A DNA stretch of 64,000 nucleotides, from assembly GCF_030409415.1 (NCBI RefSeq), contig NZ_JAUFPW010000012.1:1-64000 (forward strand), in the 5' to 3' direction. The DNA comes from Pedobacter aquatilis. Lineage in GTDB: Bacteria > Bacteroidota > Bacteroidia > Sphingobacteriales > Sphingobacteriaceae. A model generated the notes under the pieces. The model did no database searches, was not told the DNA's origin, and worked only from the letters and a program-made list of their open reading frames with translations. The position numbers and the translations under genes are program-made. The stretch's first letter is position 1. Every line of letters begins with the position of its first letter. Below, piece after piece: positions 44,022 through 52,750 of this stretch.

Positions 44022-44263
44022 TACATATAATCTTTAAAGTCTTCTAATGGCTCATTGAAATCTTTAGAAATATATAATATTGTTCCTTTTGCAGCACCAT
44101 ACAAACTTCTAGGTTCTTCAACCAAACTACTTTGGTTAGGAGAATCATTTAGCTTTTTAGCATGTTTGGCTTTCAAAAAATCAATAAAGTCTTCAACCTC
44201 GGTTACCATGCTTTTTGGTAAGGTTTCTAGCTTATCGATGATGTTTTTTGTCGCCGTTGTCAT
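44021..44263 (-). CDS. DUF2281-type antitoxin
   Basis: An 80-residue antitoxin: LETLPKSMVTEVEDFIDFLKAK at the start and YGAAKGTILYISKDFNEPLEDFKDYM at the end, the pattern of DUF2281 proteins that pair with PIN toxins. The C-terminus would block the toxin active site. The ATG at 44263 is preferred to a TTG two codons earlier. It is complete although its toxin partner is broken. Confidence 0.85.
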   Translation of the reverse strand: MTTATKNIIDKLETLPKSMVTEVEDFIDFLKAKHAKKLNDSPNQSSLVEEPRSLYGAAKGTILYISKDFNEPLEDFKDYM

Positions 44264-44283
44264 TCTCAAATATAAGAATTTTA

Positions 44284-45036
44284 TTAAAACTTATCTTTTG
44301 CGGCTTTCATGAAGCGACTCGCAAATACGAAGTCGTTAAGTTCTTTTATATCAGTATGAGCGATTTCTTTGTTGCTTCCTTCCCAGAATTTTTTTCCTTC
44401 GTGTAAGAACAAAATGTAATCACCTATACCCATAACCGAGTTCATATCATGCGTAACTACAATAGTTGTGGTTTTAAATTCTTCTGTTAATTCCTGAATT
44501 AATTCATCAATTACGATTGATGTTTTCGGATCCAAACCGGAATTTGGTTCATCACAAAATAAGTATTTAGGATTCATTGAAATTGCTCTGGCAATACCTA
44601 CACGCTTTTTCATACCACCTGATAATTCAGCTGGAAAAAGTTTGTTTTTGCCTGCGAGATTAACCCTTTCCAAACAAAAATTTACCCTATCTATTTTTTC
44701 GTTTCTACTTTGGTCGGTAAACATATTCAACGGAAACATAATGTTATCCTCCACTGTCATGCTATCAAATAATGCCGAACCTTGAAACAGCATTCCAATT
44801 TCTTTACGAACATCAATACGCTGCTCGTAAGTCATTGGTGTAAAGTCACGTCCATCGTATAACACCGAGCCAGAATCTGGTTGATGTAAACCAACCATAC
44901 ATTTTAGCAAAGTTGTTTTGCCAGAACCTGAACCTCCAATAATTAAATTAGTTACACCTTCTTCGAATTTCCCTGAAATGCCTTTTAAAACTTCATTTCC
45001 TGAGAATGATTTGTATATATCTTTAACTTCGATCAT
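44284..45036 (-). CDS. MlaF-like ABC transporter ATP-binding protein
   Basis: A 250-residue ABC ATPase of the Mla/Mce lipid-transport type. Seen: Walker A GGSGSGKT (34-41), MLFQGSALFDSMTVEDNI, signature LSGGMKKRVGIARAI, Walker B YLFCDEPNSGLDP and TTIVVTHDMNSV. With the MlaE-like permease it would move phospholipids across the envelope. The ATG at 45036 overlaps the permease stop codon (TAATG). The frame upstream of it is inside the permease gene. Confidence 0.92.
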   Translation of the reverse strand: MIEVKDIYKSFSGNEVLKGISGKFEEGVTNLIIGGSGSGKTTLLKCMVGLHQPDSGSVLYDGRDFTPMTYEQRIDVRKEIGMLFQGSALFDSMTVEDNIMFPLNMFTDQSRNEKIDRVNFCLERVNLAGKNKLFPAELSGGMKKRVGIARAISMNPKYLFCDEPNSGLDPKTSIVIDELIQELTEEFKTTTIVVTHDMNSVMGIGDYILFLHEGKKFWEGSNKEIAHTDIKELNDFVFASRFMKAAKDKF

Positions 45037-45770
45037 TACAATAATAATTGAGTAACTAAATAATCGCAAACAAGGATAGAGATACAGCTAATCACAACTG
45101 CTCTTGTACTGGCTTGTGAAACTTCTAAAGCACCACCGCGAACATAAAAACCTTCGTAAGCTGGAACTGATGTAATGATGAAGCCAAAAACAAACGCCTT
45201 AACCAAAGCAACAACAATTGTGTATGGGTTGAAATCTGTTGTAATGCCTTGAATGTACTCAGCTGGTGTTACAGCGCCAGAAATAGAACCGCCAATGTAA
45301 CCCCCAGAAATACTTAAAAACATCGAAATAATTACCAACATTGGAACCATTGTTATGCCTGAAATAATCTTTGGAAGAATTAAATAGCCTGGTGCATTTA
45401 TACCCATAATCTCAAGGGCATCAATTTGCTCTGTAACACGCATAGAGCCAATTTCTGATGAAATAGCAGAACCAATTTTACCAGCCAGAACAATCGCACT
45501 AATTGTAGGGCTAAGCTCTAAAATACTCGAATCTCGGTTAACCGAACCAATAATAGTTTTAGGGATAAAATCACTAACCAGCTGGAAAGCAATCTGCAAA
45601 GTCATTACCGCACCAATAAACGTAGAGATAATTGCAATTAAACCCAGTGAGCCAACACCAACATAGTCCATTTGTTTGGCTATTTCCTTTAAGTATATCT
45701 TCAGTTTTTCCGGCTTTCTGAATACAGATTTGAGTAGCAGTATGTACCTGCCGAAATTGGTAAAATTCAT
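45036..45770 (-). CDS. MlaE-like ABC permease
   Basis: A 244-residue membrane protein of the MlaE/YrbE family: five to six helices, GAVMTLQIAFQLV, the EIGSMRVTEQIDALEIMGINAP coupling segment, LILPKIISG, and GFIITSVPAYEGFYVRGGALEVSQASTRAVV. It is the first gene of the pair with the ATPase. The Mce-domain (MlaD) protein is not adjacent. Confidence 0.92.
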   Translation of the reverse strand: MNFTNFGRYILLLKSVFRKPEKLKIYLKEIAKQMDYVGVGSLGLIAIISTFIGAVMTLQIAFQLVSDFIPKTIIGSVNRDSSILELSPTISAIVLAGKIGSAISSEIGSMRVTEQIDALEIMGINAPGYLILPKIISGITMVPMLVIISMFLSISGGYIGGSISGAVTPAEYIQGITTDFNPYTIVVALVKAFVFGFIITSVPAYEGFYVRGGALEVSQASTRAVVISCISILVCDYLVTQLLL

Positions 45771-45915
45771 TCCGTATGTATTGCTTAATTTAAATGTACA
45801 TTATATAATACTACAAAGAAACGATAAAAAAGTTGTAGCAATTGTTAATTACAAAAATATTCGTGGTTTTGAATATAAATATGGTTTTTTGCTTACAAAA
45901 ACTAACTCATAAAAC

Positions 45916-46605
45916 ATGAAAGCTTTAATAACAGGTGCAACAAAAGGAATTGGCAGAGCTATAGCGGTTAAATTATGGCAAAACGGCTTTGATTTAGCGC
46001 TTGTTGCCAGAAATCAAAAAGAACTCGAAAGCTTTAAGAATGAATTATTGCTGAACAGGAGAAAGGTTTTAATTTATGTAGTAGATTGTTCTAACAAGGA
46101 GCAGGTTTATAATTTTTTAAACAAAGTTGATGATGAGTTGGGTTTTGTTGATGTTTTGGTGAATAATGTGGGTACTTATTTGCCTGGTAGTTTGATTGAT
46201 GAAAAAGATGAAGTTTTTGAAAAACAACAACAACTTAACATAAATTCTGCTTATTACATTAGTAAGTTCTTTGCTAAAAAAATGCGTTCAGCAAGGCGTG
46301 GGCACATATTTAACATTTGTTCGGTTGCCAGTAAAGCCGCAGTAAAAAATGGTGGAAGTTATAGTGTAACAAAAGCAGCGATGTTAAGTCTTAATAATGT
46401 ATTGCGGCAAGAATTAGCTCCGCACAACGTAAAAGTAACTGCTTTTTTGCCGGGTTCAACCAAAACATCATCTTGGGAAGGCACAACAATTCCAGATGAA
46501 AAATTTGTACAACCCGAAGATATTGCAGAAACGTTATTTACCATTTTAAACTTAAGTAAAGGGGTAAACGTTGATGAGGTTTTAATCACTCCGCTTGATT
46601 TTTAA
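45916..46605 (+). CDS. short-chain dehydrogenase/reductase
   Basis: A 229-residue classical SDR: cofactor motif TGATKGIGRA (6-15), NNVG (83-86), catalytic Ser136 and Y149xxxK153 in SYSVTKAAM. Arg in VARNQ after the second strand suggests NADPH. The substrate is unknown. It is transcribed divergently from the lipid ABC pair and is close upstream of the PspC gene. Confidence 0.9.
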   Translation: MKALITGATKGIGRAIAVKLWQNGFDLALVARNQKELESFKNELLLNRRKVLIYVVDCSNKEQVYNFLNKVDDELGFVDVLVNNVGTYLPGSLIDEKDEVFEKQQQLNINSAYYISKFFAKKMRSARRGHIFNICSVASKAAVKNGGSYSVTKAAMLSLNNVLRQELAPHNVKVTAFLPGSTKTSSWEGTTIPDEKFVQPEDIAETLFTILNLSKGVNVDEVLITPLDF

Positions 46606-46612
46606 ACACAAA

Positions 46613-47302
46613 ATGAACAGCGTTATGGAAAAGAAGCTTTTTAGAAACGAACATGATAAAATGATTGCCGGTGTAGCTTCGGGTCTTGCAGATTACATGC
46701 AGGTTGAAGTAACCATTGTTAGGTTATTATTTGCACTATCTGCAATATTTTTTGCAGGAGGCGGACTCATCGCTTATGTTGTAATGTGGATTATTGTTCC
46801 GGTTAATAATGATCCGGCTGCAAAATTCTCAAAATTTAACGATTATTTTAAGAATAATCCGAACACACCACCTTTTGGTAATCGCGCTTACAGTGGGCCA
46901 GTAGGGGCTGGGAATACAAATTGGGGCCAACCCTTGAGCGATGCTCAAAAAGTACCATTTGAAAGTCATGCAGACTTTAGCAAATTCAATAAACCGAATG
47001 ATACAGGGCGTACAATAGGTGGTTTGGTATTGCTGGTAATTGGATGCTTTTTTCTCATGAGAGAACTTGATTTTATTCCGGATTGGTTCCGTTTTAGAAA
47101 TTTTTGGCCAGTTATTTTTATTGTATTAGGAATTAGCATTATCGCGAAAGCCAAAAGAAAAAATGAATGGGCAACATTTCAAAATCAGCAGTCGGCAGCA
47201 ACCGAACCAAGTACTGAACCTGTGACAGATGCAATTATTGTTGAAGAAACAGAAAAGCCAAAAGATGATAACAATTCAAATCCTGCTAATCCTCAAATAT
47301 AA
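46613..47302 (+). CDS. PspC domain membrane protein
   Basis: A 229-residue protein with an N-terminal PspC domain (KLFRNEHDKMIAGVASGLADYMQVEVTIVRLLFAL, one helix), a Gly/Asn/Pro-rich linker, two more helices at about 140-185 (LVLLVIGCFFLMRELDFIPD, NFWPVIFIVLGISII) and an acidic tail. An ATG at 46625 is an equally possible start. Its C-terminal helices resemble the LiaI-type module of the next gene 5 nt away. The pair looks like an envelope-stress sensor/response module of PspC-LiaF type; this role is inference. Confidence 0.85.
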   Translation: MNSVMEKKLFRNEHDKMIAGVASGLADYMQVEVTIVRLLFALSAIFFAGGGLIAYVVMWIIVPVNNDPAAKFSKFNDYFKNNPNTPPFGNRAYSGPVGAGNTNWGQPLSDAQKVPFESHADFSKFNKPNDTGRTIGGLVLLVIGCFFLMRELDFIPDWFRFRNFWPVIFIVLGISIIAKAKRKNEWATFQNQQSAATEPSTEPVTDAIIVEETEKPKDDNNSNPANPQI

Positions 47303-47307
47303 ATATT

Positions 47308-48282
47308 ATGAAACTTGATAGACTGATTTGGGGTATTTTACTACTTTTTATAGGTGGTGTACTCTTACTAGAAAATTTTAATGTAATTACTTTTTACTGG
47401 CGTAATGTTTGGCACTTCTGGCCAGTATTTTTAATTATTGCAGGCTTAAACATACTTTTTAATAAAAACAACAGCCAAACCGGAAGCATAATTTCGATAG
47501 GTGTTTTAGTAATAACCCTTTCTTTTTTGTTTGTAAAAGGACAAGAAAAACCCGAACGCAGTTCTTGGTGGGGACATAAACTTAAAAATGATGTTGATAT
47601 CAATATTGATGATGACAACGACGACTCAAATGAGGAGGATACAGCTGAAAATCGTGTAAATTTCTCTGAGATTTTCAATGCAGCAGATAGCACCAAGAAA
47701 ACGGTTTTAAACATTTCTGGAGGTGGAGTTTCTTTCAATCTTGATGGTGAAACTTCTGAATTGATTAATGCCGATGTTAAGAAGAAAAGACGCAGTAATT
47801 TTTCACTTGTTAAACAATTAACAGATAGCGCTGTGGTTTTAGACTTCAAAATGGACGGTAAAACCAATAAATGGAATTTTGGTGATGGTGGAAATGACGT
47901 TGATTTCAAGTTAAACAAAGCCCCAAATTGGGATATAAATATGAAATTGGGCGCTGGAGAAGCTGATTTCGATTTCGAAAAATATAAAATAAGGTCATTC
48001 CACTTCGATGGAGGTGCAGCATCACTGGACATTAAAATTGGCGATTTGCTGCCGATTACTGATGTGGTAGTAAAGTCGGGCGTAGCTGATGTTAAAATTA
48101 AAATACCCACAAACTCTGGTTGCCGTATAAAAACAAAAACTGGCTTATCGGCAAAAGATTTTTCTGGATTTGAAAAACTAAGTGATGGCGTTTACGAAAC
48201 GGCTAATTACAAAACATCAACAAAAAAAATATTTATAAATTTAGATGGTGGTTTAAGTAACTTTGAAGTTTCTAGGTATTAA
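47308..48282 (+). CDS. LiaI/LiaF-like membrane protein
   Basis: A 324-residue protein with three or four N-terminal helices (DUF5668-like: LDRLIWGILLLFIGGVLLLE, HFWPVFLIIAGLNILF), a very acidic linker (DINIDDDNDDSNEEDTAE) and a C-terminal beta-helix domain (about 130-324; repeats such as WDINMKLGAGEADFDFEKY, GGAASLDIKIG, GVADVKIKIPTNSG), like the toast-rack/LiaF C-terminal domain. It follows the PspC gene by 5 nt. In Firmicutes LiaF represses an envelope-stress kinase; no such kinase is adjacent here. Confidence 0.82.
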   Translation: MKLDRLIWGILLLFIGGVLLLENFNVITFYWRNVWHFWPVFLIIAGLNILFNKNNSQTGSIISIGVLVITLSFLFVKGQEKPERSSWWGHKLKNDVDINIDDDNDDSNEEDTAENRVNFSEIFNAADSTKKTVLNISGGGVSFNLDGETSELINADVKKKRRSNFSLVKQLTDSAVVLDFKMDGKTNKWNFGDGGNDVDFKLNKAPNWDINMKLGAGEADFDFEKYKIRSFHFDGGAASLDIKIGDLLPITDVVVKSGVADVKIKIPTNSGCRIKTKTGLSAKDFSGFEKLSDGVYETANYKTSTKKIFINLDGGLSNFEVSRY

Positions 48283-48405
48283 GTTGCAAGTTTTACGTTG
48301 AGTAGGTTAACCTCGAAGACACTTAATGTTGTTGATGAGCATAATTGAATAGATATTCTTTAGTCACCTAATACTTAAAACGTACTACTTAAAACTTATA
48401 ACTCA
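48283..48405 (+). repeat. family H-like inverted spacer
   Basis: The left arm (TTAAGTTGCAAGTTTTACGT, GTAGG) and right arm (CCTAATACTTAAAACGTACT, CTTAAAACTTATAACTC) are imperfect complements. They fill the gap between the LiaF-like and RDD genes. Confidence 0.5.
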
Positions 48406-49008
48406 ATGGAATACACAGTTGTAGTAAATGGTAAACCACAAGGGCCTTATTCATTAGCCGAACTTGCCAGCTTAAATATTACACCTAATACATTTGTCCG
48501 TAAACCGGGAATGGATGATTACAAAGAAGCTCATGCAATGCCAGAATTGCGTGAGCTTCTTGGTTTTAATTATCAAAAAACAGCACCTCAATACTTCGCA
48601 AGTTTCGATTTGCGTTTGCTTGCTTCGGTAATAGACCACTTTTTAATTTTTATCATTTATTGCATTTGTATTTTAATCAGCTTTGCTTTTATAGAAGGAA
48701 AAGACCAAAGAATTATGACATTCGTATCTCCGTTAGCTCTAATTTTTATTGTTAAACTTATTTACGGAAGTTTTGCAGAATCATCAAGTAAACAGGCAAC
48801 AATTGGTAAGCGGTTGGTTAATATAAAAGTAACCGATTTGGAAGGAACAAGGGTTTCTTTCGGGCGCTCTTTAATTCGTAATTTCTCAAAAATACTCTCG
48901 GTAATCCCAGTTTTTTTTGGTTACTTTTATAGTTTTCTGAATAAGAAAAACCAATGTTGGCATGATATATCAGCCAATACTTTGGTTATTAAAGATAGGT
49001 TGATATGA
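48406..49008 (+). CDS. GYF_2-RDD membrane protein
   Basis: A 200-residue fusion of an N-terminal GYF_2 (DUF4339) domain (VVNGKPQGPYSLAELASLNI, about 1-50) with an RDD domain (about 62-198: FDLRLLASVIDHFLIFIIY, ATIGKRLVNIKVTDLEGTRV, WHDISANTLVI) containing three membrane helices. RDD proteins are often transport-related. GYF_2 likely binds a peptide partner. Function unknown. Confidence 0.85.
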   Translation: MEYTVVVNGKPQGPYSLAELASLNITPNTFVRKPGMDDYKEAHAMPELRELLGFNYQKTAPQYFASFDLRLLASVIDHFLIFIIYCICILISFAFIEGKDQRIMTFVSPLALIFIVKLIYGSFAESSSKQATIGKRLVNIKVTDLEGTRVSFGRSLIRNFSKILSVIPVFFGYFYSFLNKKNQCWHDISANTLVIKDRLI

Positions 49009-49009
49009 T

Positions 49010-49153
49010 GAATGAGGGAATTTTGAATTAGTGGATTAGCGAATGTGCTAATTGATGAAAATTTCACAAATCGTAATCCAATTATTCTATCACTCAAAAT
49101 CAGTCATTCTCTCTTTCAAACTCACTCATTCAAAATTCACTAATTCAAAATTC
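49010..49153 (+). repeat. inverted and tandem A/T-rich repeat upstream of ispG
   Basis: A perfect 16-bp inverted pair, GAATTTTGAATTAGTG (49018-49033) and CACTAATTCAAAATTC (49138-49153), spaced 104 nt. The right arm continues as degenerate tandem units (CTCACTCATTCAAAATTCA). No gene is seen here. Confidence 0.75.
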
Positions 49154-49159
49154 TATCTC

Positions 49160-49167
49160 TATCTTTG
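49160..49167 (+). promoter_or_regulatory. -7 element TATCTTTG of ispG
   Basis: Exact TAnnTTTG match ending 8 nt before the ATG at 49175, so the mRNA should be almost leaderless. The inverted repeat ends just upstream, so the -33 region lies inside it. Confidence 0.6.
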
Positions 49168-49174
49168 CAATCGC

Positions 49175-51154
49175 ATGGAAAATATATCGGTACAACATGG
49201 TTTGGCAGGTGGTTATTGTAATAGTTTAACTACTTACTCTAGGTTTTTAACCCGCGAAGTAAAAATTGGCGACATTGCCTTGGGCGGTCACAATCCTATC
49301 CGCATCCAATCGATGACAACAACCGATACCATGGATACATTTGGTACGGTAGAGCAAACCATCAGAATGGTAGAATCTGGCTGCGATTATGTTAGAATTA
49401 CGGCTCCAAGTATAAAGGAAGCTGAAAATTTAGCCAATATTAAAAAGGAATTGCGCCTTCGCGGATACGATGTTCCATTAATTGCTGATATCCATTTTAC
49501 GCCAAATGCAGCTGAAATGGCGGCAAGAATTGTTGAAAAAGTTCGTGTAAATCCAGGCAACTATGCTGATAAAAAGAAATTTGAAAATCTTGAATATACG
49601 CAGGATGCTTACAACGCAGAACTGGAGCGGATAAATAAAAAGTTTGTACCGCTGATTAAAATCTGTAAAGAATACGGTACGGCAATGCGTATTGGCACCA
49701 ACCATGGTTCATTATCTGATAGAATTATGAGCCATTACGGTGATACACCGCGTGGTATGGTCGAATCTGCAATGGAATTTATTCGCATGTGCGAAGCCGA
49801 GAACTATTATAATTTGGTAATTTCGATGAAAGCCAGCAACACGCAGGTAATGGTTCAAGCTTACCGCTTACTGGTAGAAACGATGGTGAAAGAAGGCATG
49901 AATTATCCGCTGCACCTCGGCGTAACCGAAGCTGGTGATGGGGAAGATGGTCGTATAAAATCGGCAGTGGGTATTGGAACTTTATTGGAAGACGGTTTGG
50001 GCGATACCATTCGTGTTTCTTTAACTGAAGACCCGGAATTTGAAGCACCTGTAGCAAAGGCTTTAGCAGATAGATATGTTATCAGAAGTCAGTCGGAGGT
50101 AGGAGGTCGAGAAGTTGATAGCACATTCTCCATTTCACATGATACGTCTTCCATTAAAACTTATTCCCCTTATACCTATTCACGTAGAGTTACCGACAGC
50201 ATTCAGCATATAGGAGGGCACCATCACCCTGTGGTAATGATAAATGTATCTAAAGAGAACTTGAAAGACCCATACTTTTTAAGTGCTGTAGGCTACAATT
50301 ACAGCGCAGGCTTAGATAAATATAACATGGCAGACCAAGCTTGCGATTTAGCTTTTTTTGGTGATAATTTACCATCATTTTCCTTTCCTGGGAATTTAAA
50401 GCAAATTTATAATTATAACACTTGGTTAAAACTAAGTGATAAAAATAATTGCCATCCCTTATTTTCTTTAGAGGAATTTAGCAAGGCTGAAGTTAAGGAT
50501 GACCTTTTAAATTTTGTTGAAATTGATTCGAAGCAATTAAACAATCCAGCAATCGAACAATTAAACAATGTCGTACTTATTCTTAAAACATCTGCGAACC
50601 ATGGAATGGCCGAGCAAAGGGCTTTCTTTGTTGCACTACAGGAGAAGAACATTCAAATTCCAGTTATTATCAAAAGAACCTACGGAGTTTTAGATGCAGA
50701 TAGCTTACAGCTTTATGCATCAACCGATTTTGGCGCATTATTTACAGATGGTTTTGGAGATGGAATATGGATTGATGCACAAAACAATGATTTGGCTTTA
50801 CTTAACTCAACAAGTTTTGGCATTTTACAAGCAACCAGAACAAGAATAAGTAAAACGGAATACATTTCTTGCCCAAGTTGCGGAAGAACACTTTTCGATT
50901 TACAAGAAACTACTCAGCTTATCCGTTCGCGTACCGACCACTTAAAAGGTTTAAAAATTGGTATTATGGGCTGCATCGTAAATGGACCGGGCGAAATGGC
51001 GGATGCCGATTATGGCTATGTAGGAACCGGACCAGATAAAATTACTTTATATCGTGGGCAAGAGGTTGTTAAGAAAAATGTAAACACAGCATTTGCTTTG
51101 GATGAGTTAATTGACATCATAAAAGGCGACGGGAACTGGGTAGAGAAAGTGTAG
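49175..51154 (+). CDS. ispG: 4-hydroxy-3-methylbut-2-enyl diphosphate synthase, long form
   Basis: A 659-residue IspG (GcpE) of the MEP isoprenoid pathway. It uses a [4Fe-4S] cluster to convert MEcPP to HMBPP. Seen: the TIM-barrel part (IRIQSMTTTDTMD, PLIADIHFTPNAAE, VRVNPGNYADKKKF, LGVTEAGDGEDGR), then a long insert (about 310-540) absent from the 370-residue enterobacterial form, and the cluster domain CPSCGRT (about 566) and GIMGCIVNGPGEMADADYGY (about 595). This long form is normal for Bacteroidota and plants. The upstream open frame to 49052 crosses the repeat and is rejected. Confidence 0.95.
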   Translation: MENISVQHGLAGGYCNSLTTYSRFLTREVKIGDIALGGHNPIRIQSMTTTDTMDTFGTVEQTIRMVESGCDYVRITAPSIKEAENLANIKKELRLRGYDVPLIADIHFTPNAAEMAARIVEKVRVNPGNYADKKKFENLEYTQDAYNAELERINKKFVPLIKICKEYGTAMRIGTNHGSLSDRIMSHYGDTPRGMVESAMEFIRMCEAENYYNLVISMKASNTQVMVQAYRLLVETMVKEGMNYPLHLGVTEAGDGEDGRIKSAVGIGTLLEDGLGDTIRVSLTEDPEFEAPVAKALADRYVIRSQSEVGGREVDSTFSISHDTSSIKTYSPYTYSRRVTDSIQHIGGHHHPVVMINVSKENLKDPYFLSAVGYNYSAGLDKYNMADQACDLAFFGDNLPSFSFPGNLKQIYNYNTWLKLSDKNNCHPLFSLEEFSKAEVKDDLLNFVEIDSKQLNNPAIEQLNNVVLILKTSANHGMAEQRAFFVALQEKNIQIPVIIKRTYGVLDADSLQLYASTDFGALFTDGFGDGIWIDAQNNDLALLNSTSFGILQATRTRISKTEYISCPSCGRTLFDLQETTQLIRSRTDHLKGLKIGIMGCIVNGPGEMADADYGYVGTGPDKITLYRGQEVVKKNVNTAFALDELIDIIKGDGNWVEKV

Positions 51155-51366
51155 CATTTAATTTTGTAAAAATTAATATGTTTGATGTTGGGTGATCGTA
51201 TTGCTAGGCAAGAAGCAATCTATTTTAGTGCATTCACATCAATGAAATTAAGTAAATGTTTTCTAATTAAGCATTTAGTAAATCTTGACAAGCTCAAGAT
51301 CACAAAATGTATTAATACACAGGTGCATCCAGATTTTCTAACTAATAATAATATTAAATTGCCTCG
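51155..51366 (+). repeat. spacer with decayed repeat fragments
   Basis: It contains CGTATTGCTAGGCAAGAAGC with AATCT (51197-51221), a decayed repeat B, and CTTGACAAGCTCAAGATCAC (51284-51303), a decayed CTTCGACAGGCTCAG module. A 62-codon open frame here has no coding character. No gene is seen. Confidence 0.45.
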
Positions 51367-52641
51367 ATGAATATTCCTACTTTTCAAACCATATTTTATG
51401 AGTTAAGAAATTGGCTTATCGCAAAAGATTTATCTGGTTCAGAATTAATTTATTCGTACTTTTTTATTAGTTTAATTGGTATAGTTCTGTTCCTTTTCGT
51501 AACCATATTTGTAACCAGACAAGTATTTATTTTCGTGGTAAAAAGTGCTAAAACCAAACGCGATTGGCAAAATGCACTTTTTGAATTTAGGGTTTTTAGG
51601 GCATTTGCCTTAATTTTTGGTGCTTACATCATTTACAATGCCGTACCATTCGTATTTATCGATTTCAAAAACTGGCTTTTTTATGCATTAATATTTTCCA
51701 GAATTTATGTTGTTTTAGCAACAATGTTTGCCATTAATGCTTTTTTAAATGCTATGGTTTCTATCATGGAAGCATCTAGAAAGTATGCTGATAAACCAAT
51801 AAGAAGCTACAAACAAGTTGCAAAAATTATCATTTATATTTTAGGATTTGTTTTGATTTTATCAATCATACTTAATAAAGATCCACTTTATATTTTCGGA
51901 GGTTTTGGTGCGGTAACGGCAGTTTTTATTCTCGTATTCCGAGATCCGATTTTGGGTTTTGTAGCTTCCGTTCAAATGAGTGCAATAGATTTAGTACGCG
52001 TTGGCGATTGGATTACTGTTGAAAAATATGGCGCCGATGGGGAAGTGACCGAGATTAATTTAACCACAATTAAAGTTAGAAACTGGGATAAAACAGTAAC
52101 CATTGTACCAAGTTATGCAATTGTTAGCGAATCATTTAAAAATTGGCGGGCAATGGAGGAAAGTGAAGGACGAAGAATCAAACGCCACATCAACATTAAA
52201 ATTTCGAGCATTAAGTTTTGTGATGAAGACTTGATAAATCGCTTAAAAAGCATCGATTTTTTAAAGGAATATCTAAGTGAAACACAGCAGCAGATAGAGC
52301 TTTTTAATGCAGAAAATACCGTTGATCCGAATAATTTAGTTAATGGTAGGCACATGACAAATATTGGAACTTTTAGGGTTTATGCAGAAAAGTATCTGGA
52401 AAGTAATCCTTATATAAATACCGATTTAACTTTTATGGTTCGCCAGTTGCAGGCTACAGAAAATGGCTTGCCAATTGAAATTTATGTTTTCTCGAAAGAA
52501 AAAGGCCTAAAGAAATTTGAAGAAGTTGCTGCCGATATTTTCGACCACTTATTAGCTGCAGTTCCGTATTTTGATTTAGAGATTTTTCAAAGCCCAAGTG
52601 GAAGCGATATGCGTGGTTTTGTTGGCAGAGGAAATGATTAA
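51367..52641 (+). CDS. MscS-family mechanosensitive channel (YbdG-like)
   Basis: A 424-residue channel protein with about five N-terminal helices, the pore-helix region GGFGAVTAVFILVFRDPILGFVASVQMS, the beta domain RVGDWITVEKYGADGEVTEINLTTIKVRNWD, and an unusually long C-terminal cytoplasmic domain with a YbdG-like insertion (LKSIDFLKEYLSETQQQIEL, GTFRVYAEKYLESNPYIN). It opens on membrane tension to relieve osmotic downshock. It is monocistronic. Confidence 0.9.
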   Translation: MNIPTFQTIFYELRNWLIAKDLSGSELIYSYFFISLIGIVLFLFVTIFVTRQVFIFVVKSAKTKRDWQNALFEFRVFRAFALIFGAYIIYNAVPFVFIDFKNWLFYALIFSRIYVVLATMFAINAFLNAMVSIMEASRKYADKPIRSYKQVAKIIIYILGFVLILSIILNKDPLYIFGGFGAVTAVFILVFRDPILGFVASVQMSAIDLVRVGDWITVEKYGADGEVTEINLTTIKVRNWDKTVTIVPSYAIVSESFKNWRAMEESEGRRIKRHINIKISSIKFCDEDLINRLKSIDFLKEYLSETQQQIELFNAENTVDPNNLVNGRHMTNIGTFRVYAEKYLESNPYINTDLTFMVRQLQATENGLPIEIYVFSKEKGLKKFEEVAADIFDHLLAAVPYFDLEIFQSPSGSDMRGFVGRGND

Positions 52642-52680
52642 TTGGTTAGTTATCCTTTTTATAGAACTTACTTAAACTGT

Positions 52681-52746
52681 CGTCATACTGAATATATTTC
52701 AGCATCTTACTTCCGATTGAGATCCTGATATGAATTCAGGGTGACG
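52681..52746 (+). repeat. palindromic repeat A, copy 3
   Basis: It starts CGTCATACTGAATATATTTC with AGCATCT and ends CCTGATATGAATTCAGG, GTGACG: two hairpins between convergent genes. Confidence 0.85.
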
Positions 52747-52750
52747 GTCA

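Noticed and set aside
47394..48110. 238-codon minus-strand ORF
   Set aside because: It is antisense to the LiaF-like gene, whose family-like sequence and operon position are convincing; its composition is typical antisense.
51182..51370. 62-codon ORF between ispG and the MscS gene
   Set aside because: It runs across decayed repeat fragments, has no family-like sequence and no promoter or terminator of its own.
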